Source: Marinomonas foliarum (GTDB lineage: Bacteria; Pseudomonadota; Gammaproteobacteria; Pseudomonadales; Marinomonadaceae). From it: a stretch of 41,426 nt of DNA. Below the pieces are notes generated by a model, which ran no database searches, was not told the DNA's origin, and saw nothing but the letters and a program-made list of their open reading frames with translations. Numbering within the stretch: position 1 is the stretch's first letter; every line of letters begins with the position of its first letter. The stretch lies in NCBI RefSeq assembly GCF_003337275.1, contig NZ_QPJQ01000023.1, positions 1-41,426 on the forward strand, written 5' to 3'. The position numbers and the translations under genes were made by a program. Below are positions 8,410 to 16,947 of this stretch, piece after piece.

Positions 8410-9930
8410 ATGAGTACTAATACTGTACAGGTAAAACAACTTAGCGATGAGTTGGGTGTTGCCTTTGGTACCAGCGGTGTTCGTGGTTTGGTCAAGGATC
8501 TAACTCCTACCCTTTGCTTTGCTTTTGTTCGTTCTTTCCTTCAGAGAGTTTGTCCTTCTGCTTCTAGTGTCGCTATTGGCATGGACCTACGTCCAAGTAG
8601 CCCTGAGATTGCCAAAGCTTGTTTGTTGGCAGTGGAGTCTTTTGGTGTTGATGTGGTGTTTTGTGGCGCTGTACCAACACCGGCCTTGGCGTTTTATGCC
8701 ATGCAAAACAATATGCCCTCGGTCATGATTACTGGTAGCCATATTCCATTTGATCGCAACGGTATTAAGTTTTATCGATCTGATGGTGAAATCAGCAAAC
8801 CGGATGAAGAGGCAATTATGTCTGGCTTGGTAGATCTACCAGACTTTCTTTCAGAGCAGGCGGCTCTGTTAGTTTTACCTGTCGTTGATTATTCAGCAAT
8901 TGAATATTTCAAGCAGCGCTATACCTCGTTATTTCCATCTAATATGCTAGAAGACAAACGCATTGGCGTGTATGAACACTCCAGTGTGGCACGTGATGTG
9001 ATTAAAGAATTGCTGGCTCATTTTGGTGCTGAGGTTGTTTCGTTAGAACGTACAGAGACTTTTGTACCGATTGATACAGAGGCGGTATCAGAAGAAGATG
9101 TTCAGAAGGGCTTAAATTGGTCGAAAGAGTATAAACTGGACGCCATTATATCCACAGATGGTGATGGAGATCGCCCGCTTATTGCCAATGAAAAAGGTGA
9201 GTGGTTGCGCGGTGATATTCTAGGTGTGTTATGCGCAGATTATTTGCAAGCATCACACGTGGTTGCGCCTGTGAATGTCAATACAGTGTTAGAGCTGGAA
9301 GGGCAAAAACAACCGCTCGCTAGAATTAGTCTGCGTACCAAAATCGGTTCTCCTTATGTGATCGCTGGCATGGACATGTTACTTAACCAGTCGCCAGATG
9401 CCAGGCTTGTTGGTTACGAGGCAAATGGTGGTTTCTTGGTAGGGTCGGATTTTGTGGTGAATAACGAAACTCTGCATGCATTGCCGACGCGAGACTGTGT
9501 ATTGCCAGCTTTGATTGTATTGGCTATGTCGTTTGAACAAGCCCGCCCAGTGAGTCAATTGACGAATGAATTTTCTAAGCGTTTTACGGCCAGTGATCGA
9601 ATGAAAGACATTCCGACTGACGTTAGTCGTAAGCTGATTGCTGATATTAAGGTCAGTAAAGACGAACAGGCTGAATTATTGGCAGCGATAGCTCAGTCAG
9701 GTGAAAGGTTAGAGGTAGTTGCCATTGATGAAACCGATGGACTACGAATGACACTCAACACGAATGACATAGTGCATTTAAGACCGTCTGGTAATGCGCC
9801 AGAGTTGAGATGTTATGTAGAGAGTGATCAGCGTAACAAAGCTGACATCATGGTTTATGTTGTGCTGGATTACGTAAAAAAAACTCCATCAGCTCAACTC
9901 AGTCACATTAATAAACTGAGAAGTCAATGA
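8410..9930 (+). CDS. manB: Phosphomannomutase / phosphohexomutase
   Basis: This enzyme interconverts mannose-6-phosphate and mannose-1-phosphate, feeding ManC. The 506-residue alpha-D-phosphohexomutase shows FGTSGVRGLV near residue 20, the phosphoserine loop TGSHIP (Ser110; a TASHNP variant seen in some members), the metal loop DGDGDR (Asp250/252/254), the sugar-binding GYEANGGFLVGSD loop, and a phosphate-binding RPSGNAPELR near the C-terminus. It lies 60 bp after manC, across the tandem repeat. Its last bases overlap wzm by 4 bp (ATGA), tying precursor supply to export. Glucose or glucosamine phosphates are possible alternative substrates. Confidence 0.9.
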   Translation: MSTNTVQVKQLSDELGVAFGTSGVRGLVKDLTPTLCFAFVRSFLQRVCPSASSVAIGMDLRPSSPEIAKACLLAVESFGVDVVFCGAVPTPALAFYAMQNNMPSVMITGSHIPFDRNGIKFYRSDGEISKPDEEAIMSGLVDLPDFLSEQAALLVLPVVDYSAIEYFKQRYTSLFPSNMLEDKRIGVYEHSSVARDVIKELLAHFGAEVVSLERTETFVPIDTEAVSEEDVQKGLNWSKEYKLDAIISTDGDGDRPLIANEKGEWLRGDILGVLCADYLQASHVVAPVNVNTVLELEGQKQPLARISLRTKIGSPYVIAGMDMLLNQSPDARLVGYEANGGFLVGSDFVVNNETLHALPTRDCVLPALIVLAMSFEQARPVSQLTNEFSKRFTASDRMKDIPTDVSRKLIADIKVSKDEQAELLAAIAQSGERLEVVAIDETDGLRMTLNTNDIVHLRPSGNAPELRCYVESDQRNKADIMVYVVLDYVKKTPSAQLSHINKLRSQ

Positions 9931-10721
9931 AAGAAGATTTAGGTACTATTTGGCAATACCGTGGTTTTATGTGGGCTAGTGTGAAGCGAGACTTTCAAAC
10001 TCGTTATCAATCAAGCTTGCTAGGAATTGCTTGGCTAGTGATACAGCCTTTGGCAATGATACTAGTATACACTCTTATTTTTTCAAAGGTAATGCAAGCT
10101 AAAATACCTGGAAATGACAGTGGTTTCGCATACAGTATTTATCTATGCTCGGGCCTTCTTGCTTGGGGCTTTTTTGCAGAGCAACTTAATAGAACCAAAA
10201 GTACATTTATTGAAAATGCAAACTTAATGAAGAAAGTGACTTTCCCTAAGTTTTGTCTTCCAATCATCGTAGCAATTACCGCTTTAATTAATTTTTTTAT
10301 TATTTATAGCCTCTTTACTGTGTTTTTGGTTTTAAGTGGAAACTTCCCAGGTATAAGCTTTTTAGCAATATTTCCTATTCTATTTATTCAGTTGTTGTTT
10401 ACTCTTGGTTTAGGTGTTGCCCTTGGTGTGCTTAACGTTTTCTTCAGAGATGTTGGCCAATTAGTCGACGTAGCGTTACAGTTTCTTTTTTGGGGGACGC
10501 CGATAGTTTACACCATCGCAATCATACCTGAATGGGCACATTTCTATATTTTCTTGAATCCCATGGTGCATTTCATTGAGGCATATCAAAATATTATGCT
10601 TACTCAATCATTGCCGACTTTGAATGACAGTATTCAGCTTTGTGCTCTAGCTATTACATCACTTGTGATTGGGCTTTATTTGTTTAAAAAGCATTCAGGC
10701 GATATGGTGGATGAACTCTAA
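9927..10721 (+). CDS. wzm: O-polysaccharide ABC exporter permease
   Basis: This 264-residue ABC-2 type inner-membrane protein has about six hydrophobic segments (for example residues 33-55, 68-90, 107-140, 145-170, 178-200 and 235-255) and a cytoplasmic N-terminus with the typical KRDFQTRYQSSLLGIAW sequence. The FFRDVGQLVDVALQFLFW stretch is characteristic of Wzm/KpsM-like exporters. It pairs with the ATPase encoded next (their genes overlap by one base) to move lipid-linked glycan to the periplasm. Upstream it overlaps the phosphomannomutase by 4 bp. Confidence 0.95.
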   Translation: MKEDLGTIWQYRGFMWASVKRDFQTRYQSSLLGIAWLVIQPLAMILVYTLIFSKVMQAKIPGNDSGFAYSIYLCSGLLAWGFFAEQLNRTKSTFIENANLMKKVTFPKFCLPIIVAITALINFFIIYSLFTVFLVLSGNFPGISFLAIFPILFIQLLFTLGLGVALGVLNVFFRDVGQLVDVALQFLFWGTPIVYTIAIIPEWAHFYIFLNPMVHFIEAYQNIMLTQSLPTLNDSIQLCALAITSLVIGLYLFKKHSGDMVDEL

Positions 10722-11944
10722 TGGGCAGTATCACAGTTAAGAATGTAGGCAAAGCCTATAAACAGTACCCTAGAAAGCTATCAAAAGTAATCGAATGGTT
10801 TTTTCCATTTTTAGGCAAGCGTCATACTCTAAAGTGGGTATTAAAAGACATTAGCTTCGATATTAAACCTGGCGAGGCCGTAGGCATTGTGGGTATTAAT
10901 GGTGCTGGGAAAAGTACTTTATTAAAAATGATTACGGGTACTAGCCAACCTACGACTGGCTCAATTGAAATGCAAGGCCGAGTAGCGGCATTACTTGAGC
11001 TAGGAATGGGGTTTCATCCAGAGTTTACGGGTCGTGAAAATGCTTATATGTCAGGTCAGTTACTCGGCATTACTAAACAAGAAATGGACCGATTGCTTCC
11101 TAGTATCGAAGAGTTTGCTGAAATAGGTGACTATATTGACATGCCAGTGCGCGTCTTCTCAAGTGGTATGCAGGTAAGGTTAGCATTTTCAGTTGCTACA
11201 GCCATACGTCCAGATATACTGATCGTTGATGAAGCGCTGTCTGTTGGTGATGTATATTTTCAACACAAGAGTTTAGAAAGAATAAAGGTATACTGTAAGC
11301 AAGGAACAACTTTATTATTTGTGTCTCATGATACAAGTGCTGTTATGGCAATATGTAATACTGCTATTCTGTTAGAAGATGGCGGCATCATTAAAATAGG
11401 TGAACCTAAAATGGTGATGGATTATTATAATGCGAAGTTAAGCCCAGCGGAGGGGCTTAATATTAAACAGATACAAGACAGTTCAGGTGAAACACAAACA
11501 ATCTCAGGATCTGGAGAAGCTTCTATCAGATCTATTGTTCTTAAAAATAGTAAAAATGAAAATATACAAATAGTAGGAGTGGGAGAGATAGTAACTCTTT
11601 GCATATCTCTTTCGGTCAGCTTTGATATAGATGGGCTTGCTGTAGGTTACATGATTAAGGATAGATTAGGGCAAGTAGCCTTTGGAGAAACTTCTGTAGA
11701 TAAAGGTATTGATTTGGGCCCTAAAAGAAAAAACGATACTGCTACACTTAATTTCACTATGCCAATGAATCTTGGTGTTGGTCATTATTCAATATCGACG
11801 GCGCTTGCACGTACCGGAACTCATCAGAATGGTAATTATGAATGGAGAGATCGGTGTTTAACTTTCCAGGTGCAAAATAGCAATAGAGAAAAATTCATCG
11901 GTGGCTCATGGTTACAAAGTAAATTGGAAGCTTTTAATGATTAG
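10721..11944 (+). CDS. wzt: O-polysaccharide ABC exporter ATPase with C-terminal glycan-recognition domain
   Basis: The 407-residue protein has Walker A GINGAGKST (58-66), signature FSSGMQVRLAF (146-156), Walker B ILIVDEA (166-172) and the switch His203. An additional beta-rich domain at about 260-400 (GEASIRSIVL to DRCLTFQV) fits Wzt_C. In E. coli O8/O9a that domain binds the terminal modification of finished chains before export. Its presence implies that export here depends on a capped glycan end, consistent with the methyltransferase two genes downstream. The 3' end overlaps the acyltransferase gene by 8 bp. Confidence 0.95.
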   Translation: MGSITVKNVGKAYKQYPRKLSKVIEWFFPFLGKRHTLKWVLKDISFDIKPGEAVGIVGINGAGKSTLLKMITGTSQPTTGSIEMQGRVAALLELGMGFHPEFTGRENAYMSGQLLGITKQEMDRLLPSIEEFAEIGDYIDMPVRVFSSGMQVRLAFSVATAIRPDILIVDEALSVGDVYFQHKSLERIKVYCKQGTTLLFVSHDTSAVMAICNTAILLEDGGIIKIGEPKMVMDYYNAKLSPAEGLNIKQIQDSSGETQTISGSGEASIRSIVLKNSKNENIQIVGVGEIVTLCISLSVSFDIDGLAVGYMIKDRLGQVAFGETSVDKGIDLGPKRKNDTATLNFTMPMNLGVGHYSISTALARTGTHQNGNYEWRDRCLTFQVQNSNREKFIGGSWLQSKLEAFND

Positions 11945-12440
11945 AAAAATTTTTGAATATTTTTTTTCAAAATTTATAAGATTTTTGATTGGAACTTCTA
12001 TATCAAGAGATTTGATATCATCTTTAGTGTCAGATGAATATAAGAGGCTAAATTTGCATACTTATAAAATATGGGGCAAAGAAGACCGTCTGATTTTAGG
12101 GAATAATGTACATCTTAATAATGCCATGATTAATACAGTGTCAGGCTCTATATATATTGGTGATAATACTTTTTTAGGGCATGGAGTTTCATTGCTCACT
12201 GGTACACATGACTATAGAAAAACTGGTTTGGAGAGGCAATCAGAAGTTCCTATAGATGGAAGAGATATTATAATAGGAAAAGGTGTATGGATTGCATCAA
12301 ATGCTTTAATAATTGGGCCTTGCGAAATACGCGACAATAGTGTGATAGCAGCAAATAGCGTTATTACTGGTGTAATAGAAGAGGGTTGTGTGGTATCTAC
12401 AATCAATGAAATAAAGAAAAAAAAGATAAGATTTAATTGA
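11937..12440 (+). CDS. Hexapeptide-repeat acyltransferase (WbbJ-like)
   Basis: The 167-residue protein has a left-handed beta-helix pattern of hexapeptide repeats from about residue 50 to the end (IYIGDNTFLGHG, IIIGKGVWIASNALI, RDNSVIAANSVI) and the catalytic GTHDY histidine motif near residue 83. It probably O-acetylates a sugar of the polysaccharide with acetyl-CoA. The ATG at 11937 overlaps wzt by 8 bp. The longer frame start at 11901 lies wholly inside wzt and is less likely. The exact acceptor cannot be inferred. Confidence 0.85.
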   Translation: MIRKIFEYFFSKFIRFLIGTSISRDLISSLVSDEYKRLNLHTYKIWGKEDRLILGNNVHLNNAMINTVSGSIYIGDNTFLGHGVSLLTGTHDYRKTGLERQSEVPIDGRDIIIGKGVWIASNALIIGPCEIRDNSVIAANSVITGVIEEGCVVSTINEIKKKKIRFN

Positions 12441-12492
12441 TGCTAAGAAAGCAATACTTATTATTGAGTCTTTATGTTGAATGGGACGTTAT

Positions 12493-13476
12493 ATGAATAA
12501 CCAATTTTATCGTGAGTTTGAAGACGTTTTTAGAGGTGGTAGTGACGTAATTCAAAATAGATTACAGCAGTACCTTCCGATAGTGAATTATGTAAAAGAA
12601 AGTTTTTTATCACCATATGCTTTAGATCTTGGTTGTGGTCGAGGTGAGTGGCTAACTTTTTGTAAAAACAACGATATTAGTGCTAAAGGTATTGATTTAG
12701 ATGAGGCTATGCTTAAAGAGTGTTTGGAAGCAGGTTTCGATGTAGAGGTAGTTGATGCATTGGCTTATCTGAAATGTTTAGATAGTGAAAGTGTTACTTT
12801 AATTAGCTCATTTCATATGATTGAGCATTTGCCCTTTGAATCTACCTATGAACTTATCGAAGAAGCTTATCGCGTTTTGCAGCCTGGTGGTGTAATACTA
12901 TTAGAAACGCCAAATAGTGAAAATATTATTGTTGGAACTAATAATTTTTACATAGACCCCACACATATTAAACCTATTCCGAATCAATTGCTTTCGTTTG
13001 TTATGGATTATTTAGGTTTTAAAAATAAAAAAGTTCTTAGAGTGAATGGGAGTAACTTAAGTTCCGATAGCTTATTAAATATAATACAAAATGTAAGCCC
13101 TGATTATTCTGTATTGGGTATTAAAAATGGAAAGAACATAGAAAAATTTAATGAGATTTACTTAAATGGAATTGGTTCATCTTTTTTTGATGTGGTATCA
13201 GAATATGATCTACTTCATAAGAAAGACATTGATATAATAAAAAATGAAGTGCAGTTTTTAAAAAATGAAATAGCCAGATTAGAATTTGAGGTGAATAAAA
13301 GTATTTTCGATCATACTAAAAATAAACTAAAATTCATTATAAAAAAAATATTGTCATATTCACCCAGTTTAGATGCAAAAGCTAGAAGTGTGTATAGCAG
13401 ATATAATGGTAAGATGAATGATAAAGTGCCTATGAGTTCTGTTGCAAAAAAAATATATAAGAAGTTGAAAAAATGA
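12493..13476 (+). CDS. SAM-dependent methyltransferase with C-terminal coiled coil, possible chain terminator
   Basis: This class I methyltransferase has 327 residues. Its N-terminal FYREFEDVFRGG region is followed by the SAM-binding ALDLGCGRGEWL (about 42-53), GIDLDEAM, SSFHMIEHLP and LQPGGVILLETPN. A heptad-like helix at about residues 240-272 (KKDIDIIKNEVQFLKNE onward) suggests a coiled coil, followed by a basic tail. In ABC-dependent O-antigen systems WbdD joins a methyltransferase to a coiled coil that sets chain length, and this gene sits between Wzm/Wzt and the GT4 polymerase just as wbdD does. No kinase domain is seen. The ATG at 12493 has GGGA 6 bases upstream; an ATG at 12481 is possible. 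It overlaps the next gene by 4 bp. Confidence 0.85.
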   Translation: MNNQFYREFEDVFRGGSDVIQNRLQQYLPIVNYVKESFLSPYALDLGCGRGEWLTFCKNNDISAKGIDLDEAMLKECLEAGFDVEVVDALAYLKCLDSESVTLISSFHMIEHLPFESTYELIEEAYRVLQPGGVILLETPNSENIIVGTNNFYIDPTHIKPIPNQLLSFVMDYLGFKNKKVLRVNGSNLSSDSLLNIIQNVSPDYSVLGIKNGKNIEKFNEIYLNGIGSSFFDVVSEYDLLHKKDIDIIKNEVQFLKNEIARLEFEVNKSIFDHTKNKLKFIIKKILSYSPSLDAKARSVYSRYNGKMNDKVPMSSVAKKIYKKLKK

Positions 13477-15944
13477 AGTTTAAAGTTCTAGTTGATCTTC
13501 AATCCTGTCAAAGTCCTAGTAGAATTAGAGGTATCGGAAGATATTCTCTTGATCTATTTAATGGATTAATTGAAAATGAAAATAGTAATATTGATTTCCA
13601 TCTTTTATTAAATGCTGATTTTCAAAGTGAAACTTTAGAATTAATGGCTATTTTTGAAAAAAAAATAGGCTGTTCTAATGTTCATACCCTAAATTGTGGT
13701 TTACACACGCCTGTACTTGAAGGTAATGATTATTTATATGAAGGTGCTGCATTAATTAGAGAGGAGTTCATAAAAAATCTTGATCCAGATTTATTTATCA
13801 TCACAAGTTTTTTTGAGGGTATTGGGGATATGGCATTAACTTCTATACCTCACATACGTGGTCAAGTCGGTGTTATTTTGTATGATCTTATTCCTTTATT
13901 AAATCAAAAAGAATATTTAATAAATCCATATGTCAAGAAATGGTACTACAAAAAAATAAAATCATTGCAAGATGATGTCGACATTTTATTTGCCATTTCG
14001 GAAGCCTCTAGATTAGAAGCGATAGCGCACCTAAATATCGATGAGTCCAAAATAATTACAATTTCTTCAGCTGTATCACCTGTCTTCCAAAGTGACAGAG
14101 CTAGATCAGCTGTTTCTAGAGAAAGAGTGCCAGATGCTGATTATATTTTGTACACCGCAAACTTGGACCCAAGAAAAAACTTAAAAGGCATGTTTGAATC
14201 TTTTAGCCTTTTGAAGAAGAAACTAAAATCTTCAATTAAATTGGTTATTGTTTCTCAAGTTGATGATACAAAAATGTTTGAAATGGTATCTTTAGCTAGA
14301 AGGTCTGGATTAATAGAAAGTGATTTTATATTAACTGGTTATATCAGCGATGAAGAGTTAGTTGATTTATATAGTCGGTGTAAGCTATTTGTTTTTCCAT
14401 CATTACATGAAGGTTTCGGATTGCCTTGCCTAGAAGCTATGTGTTGCGATGCTGCTGTTATTGGATCTAATATAACAAGTATTCCAGAAGTGATTAATTT
14501 TGATGAGGCATTATTTGACCCTAATGATCCTAATGATATTGCTACGTCTATGTTTAAAGCTTTAACTGATGAGTTTTTTTACAAACGTTTAAAGCAAAAT
14601 GCAAAAATACAGAGAACTCAGTTTTCATGGGATAAAACATGTGCTAGAGTAATAAAATATATAGAAACATTAACTCCTTTTGGAGATAGTCAAGTAAAAA
14701 GATTCAATCTAAGCGATGATCTTTTAAAACGTTTTAAGTCAGCTTCAGTTAACTATAATGATTTTGATTATATTAAATCTGCAAAATTAATAGAACTATT
14801 ATATCCAAAAAAAGAACCTAATATTTTCATTGATGTAACGGCTATTGTTGAGCATGATGCCAAAACTGGAATTCAGAGAGTTGTTCGTTCAATTATTAAT
14901 AATATCCCTAAAAATCATCGAAGCAAAGTAAAGCTAATTAAACTGGTGGGTAAAGGATGGTATGAGTATGCAACGGAATATTATAACAATACTATTGATA
15001 AAATGGATGATGTTGGGGTTGTCACTCCACTAAAAGGAGATATATTTTTAGGATTAGACTTAATTGCTGATAAGGCAGAATGTGCCAAAAAAATATATTT
15101 AGAATGGCGCGCTCGAGGCGTTAATATTTCAATAGTAGTATATGATATCTTGCCGGTTTTAATGCCTAACTTTTTTCACGAAGGTATAAGTCATGTATTT
15201 CCTGAATGGTTGAATATGGTTACAGAATGTGCCGATAATGTTTTATGTATTTCTGGGGCTGTTGCTGAAGATTACATTAAATATAAAGAAAATAAAGACT
15301 CCAGTGTTTATAGAAAACTTGAACAGAAAATTGATTATTTTCATTTAGGTGCTGATTTTGAACAAGTAGAACGTGTTTTTGTTGAAAGTTTTAACGGTTT
15401 GGAACTTTCTAAAACATTCTTAATGGTTGGGACTATTGAGCCAAGGAAAGGACATCTCCAGGTACTTGATGCATTCGAAGAGTTTTTGAAATATAAAACT
15501 GAATATAATTTAATTATTGTAGGTAAGGCTGGCTGGAATTCTGATGAGCTAATCAAAAGACTTAAATATCTTAATTCTAAATCAGGTAAGATTTTTTGGC
15601 TAAATAATGTTGCTGATGATCAATTGAATATATTGTATCAGAACTCACTAGCTTTAATTGCCGCATCCTATGGTGAAGGCTTTGGGTTACCTTTAATCGA
15701 GGCTGCGCAGTATGGCTTACCTATTATTGCTAGAGATTTACCCGTTTTTAAAGAAGTTGCAGGTGATAATGCCTACTATTTTAATTCGAAAATAAGCTTT
15801 AAACGTTTGGCTGAAGAAATTCTAAACTGGACTGATTTATATGATAGCAATGAACATATAAAATCATCAGGCATAGAATATATTTCTTGGGAAAATAGTG
15901 CTAATCGATTGTTTTCATGTGCTGTTCGGTCTTGCTCTCATTAA
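13473..15944 (+). CDS. Two-domain GT4 glycosyltransferase (WbdA-like polymerase candidate)
   Basis: The 823-residue protein is a tandem of two family-4 (GT-B) transferases. Domain 1 (about 1-410) starts with a VDLQSCQSPSRIRGIGRYS glycine loop, then ANLDPRKN near 228 and the donor EX7E motif HEGFGLPCLEAM near 312. Domain 2 (about 448-823) starts PNIFIDVTAIVEHD, then GTIEPRKGH near 652 and GEGFGLPLIEAA near 734. Both EX7E pairs are intact, so both domains may be active. Size and layout match the processive mannosyltransferase WbdA of E. coli O8/O9a and related rhamnan polymerases. Donor is probably GDP-mannose or GDP-D-rhamnose; this is an inference. Confidence 0.88.
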   Translation: MKFKVLVDLQSCQSPSRIRGIGRYSLDLFNGLIENENSNIDFHLLLNADFQSETLELMAIFEKKIGCSNVHTLNCGLHTPVLEGNDYLYEGAALIREEFIKNLDPDLFIITSFFEGIGDMALTSIPHIRGQVGVILYDLIPLLNQKEYLINPYVKKWYYKKIKSLQDDVDILFAISEASRLEAIAHLNIDESKIITISSAVSPVFQSDRARSAVSRERVPDADYILYTANLDPRKNLKGMFESFSLLKKKLKSSIKLVIVSQVDDTKMFEMVSLARRSGLIESDFILTGYISDEELVDLYSRCKLFVFPSLHEGFGLPCLEAMCCDAAVIGSNITSIPEVINFDEALFDPNDPNDIATSMFKALTDEFFYKRLKQNAKIQRTQFSWDKTCARVIKYIETLTPFGDSQVKRFNLSDDLLKRFKSASVNYNDFDYIKSAKLIELLYPKKEPNIFIDVTAIVEHDAKTGIQRVVRSIINNIPKNHRSKVKLIKLVGKGWYEYATEYYNNTIDKMDDVGVVTPLKGDIFLGLDLIADKAECAKKIYLEWRARGVNISIVVYDILPVLMPNFFHEGISHVFPEWLNMVTECADNVLCISGAVAEDYIKYKENKDSSVYRKLEQKIDYFHLGADFEQVERVFVESFNGLELSKTFLMVGTIEPRKGHLQVLDAFEEFLKYKTEYNLIIVGKAGWNSDELIKRLKYLNSKSGKIFWLNNVADDQLNILYQNSLALIAASYGEGFGLPLIEAAQYGLPIIARDLPVFKEVAGDNAYYFNSKISFKRLAEEILNWTDLYDSNEHIKSSGIEYISWENSANRLFSCAVRSCSH

Positions 15945-15967
15945 TAGTTTTAAAATGGAAATATAAT

Positions 15968-16513
15968 GTGTTTATTTTTTTGAGATATTTAATTTTTAAT
16001 AGGTTGTTTCTGTCTTCTATTTCCATTTTAATTTTGTACTCTATATCTGAATTGGTGACATATAAAATTAAAGTATATGGCGAACCCTCTGGTACACTAA
16101 AAACCATAGAAAAATCGATAGTTTTTAAGGGGATATCGTTGTCATATGTTTTAAGTGATGGTTTTGATATTGTTGAAACCTGGGGCGTTTGGTCAAATAG
16201 TAGTGATAGTTCTTTAAAAACCCCATATTTAAAAGATGATTTATATGAAATCAAGATTGATGGCAGTGTTCTGCAAGAAAGTCAACTTTCTAAAGCGCAG
16301 GCTTTTTTTTATGTAAATAATGTATTTATAGGAAAAACATTTTTTAATTTCGACGATGGTTTTTTTAAATATAAGTTTCAAGAAAATATAGAAGGCATTT
16401 TGGTTATTAAAATTCAAGGTGCTAAAGGTCTGTCGCCAAAAGAGCTCAATATGAATGATGACGAAAGAGTATTGTATTACGGGATAAGAGAATTTGAAAT
16501 ATCGAGGAGTTAA
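15968..16513 (+). CDS. Membrane-anchored protein of unknown function, DUF7024-like
   Basis: From a GTG at 15968 (GGAA 7 bases upstream) the product has 181 residues. An ATG at 15917 would overlap the preceding gene. One N-terminal hydrophobic segment (about residues 3-30) is followed by a probably periplasmic beta-rich domain containing GFDIVETWGVWSNSSDSS. That GxSxxExWGxWS-like motif recalls the C-terminal soluble domain of membrane glycosyltransferases and arabinosyltransferase-like proteins (recalled as DUF7024). Here the domain stands alone on a single anchor. It may help the GT-C-like protein encoded at 20422, or sense glycan. Function unknown. Confidence 0.6.
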   Translation: MFIFLRYLIFNRLFLSSISILILYSISELVTYKIKVYGEPSGTLKTIEKSIVFKGISLSYVLSDGFDIVETWGVWSNSSDSSLKTPYLKDDLYEIKIDGSVLQESQLSKAQAFFYVNNVFIGKTFFNFDDGFFKYKFQENIEGILVIKIQGAKGLSPKELNMNDDERVLYYGIREFEISRS

Positions 16514-16947
16514 TGTTTCTATTGATAATTTTTTGAGCGATATCGATAAATATGAGCCTTGTAAAAGTGTATATTTATTTGATGTTTTCCGTGGTGGTTT
16601 TTATTATACTACAAGCATGAGAGCTTAATAATCTTGAGAAGTTAATAATAGCGATATTTTAGTTTAGATATAATATCATCTAAAGTCACTCCTGTATTAT
16701 TTATTTAAATCTCATAACTTGAATCATACATAAAATAGAATTTCAGATAATTACTTTTTTAGTCGTATTTGTTAATAAAGCCACAGTCTGTCTTTAAAAA
16801 GCTAAAATTTTTTTTGTAACAATCGCACGAAATAAAAATATTAAAACCAAAATCAATTCGATATTAAGAGTAATGAGAATAGCGTTTTTATGTTTTAAAT
16901 AATGAAAATGTTTGGAATTAATAAAATTTAATACGGAGTATGTTAAA
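16514..16947. other. 434-bp AT-rich gap between polymer and modification blocks
   Basis: No complete gene is visible. In frame +1 relative to the preceding gene, codons from about 16484 to a stop at 16626-16628 read as a protein-like fragment containing DKYEPCKSVYLFDVFRGGFY, without an ATG. After it the sequence is very AT-rich with stops in all frames. It may hold a gene remnant plus the promoter of the aminotransferase operon. No sharp promoter is claimed. Confidence 0.5.
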
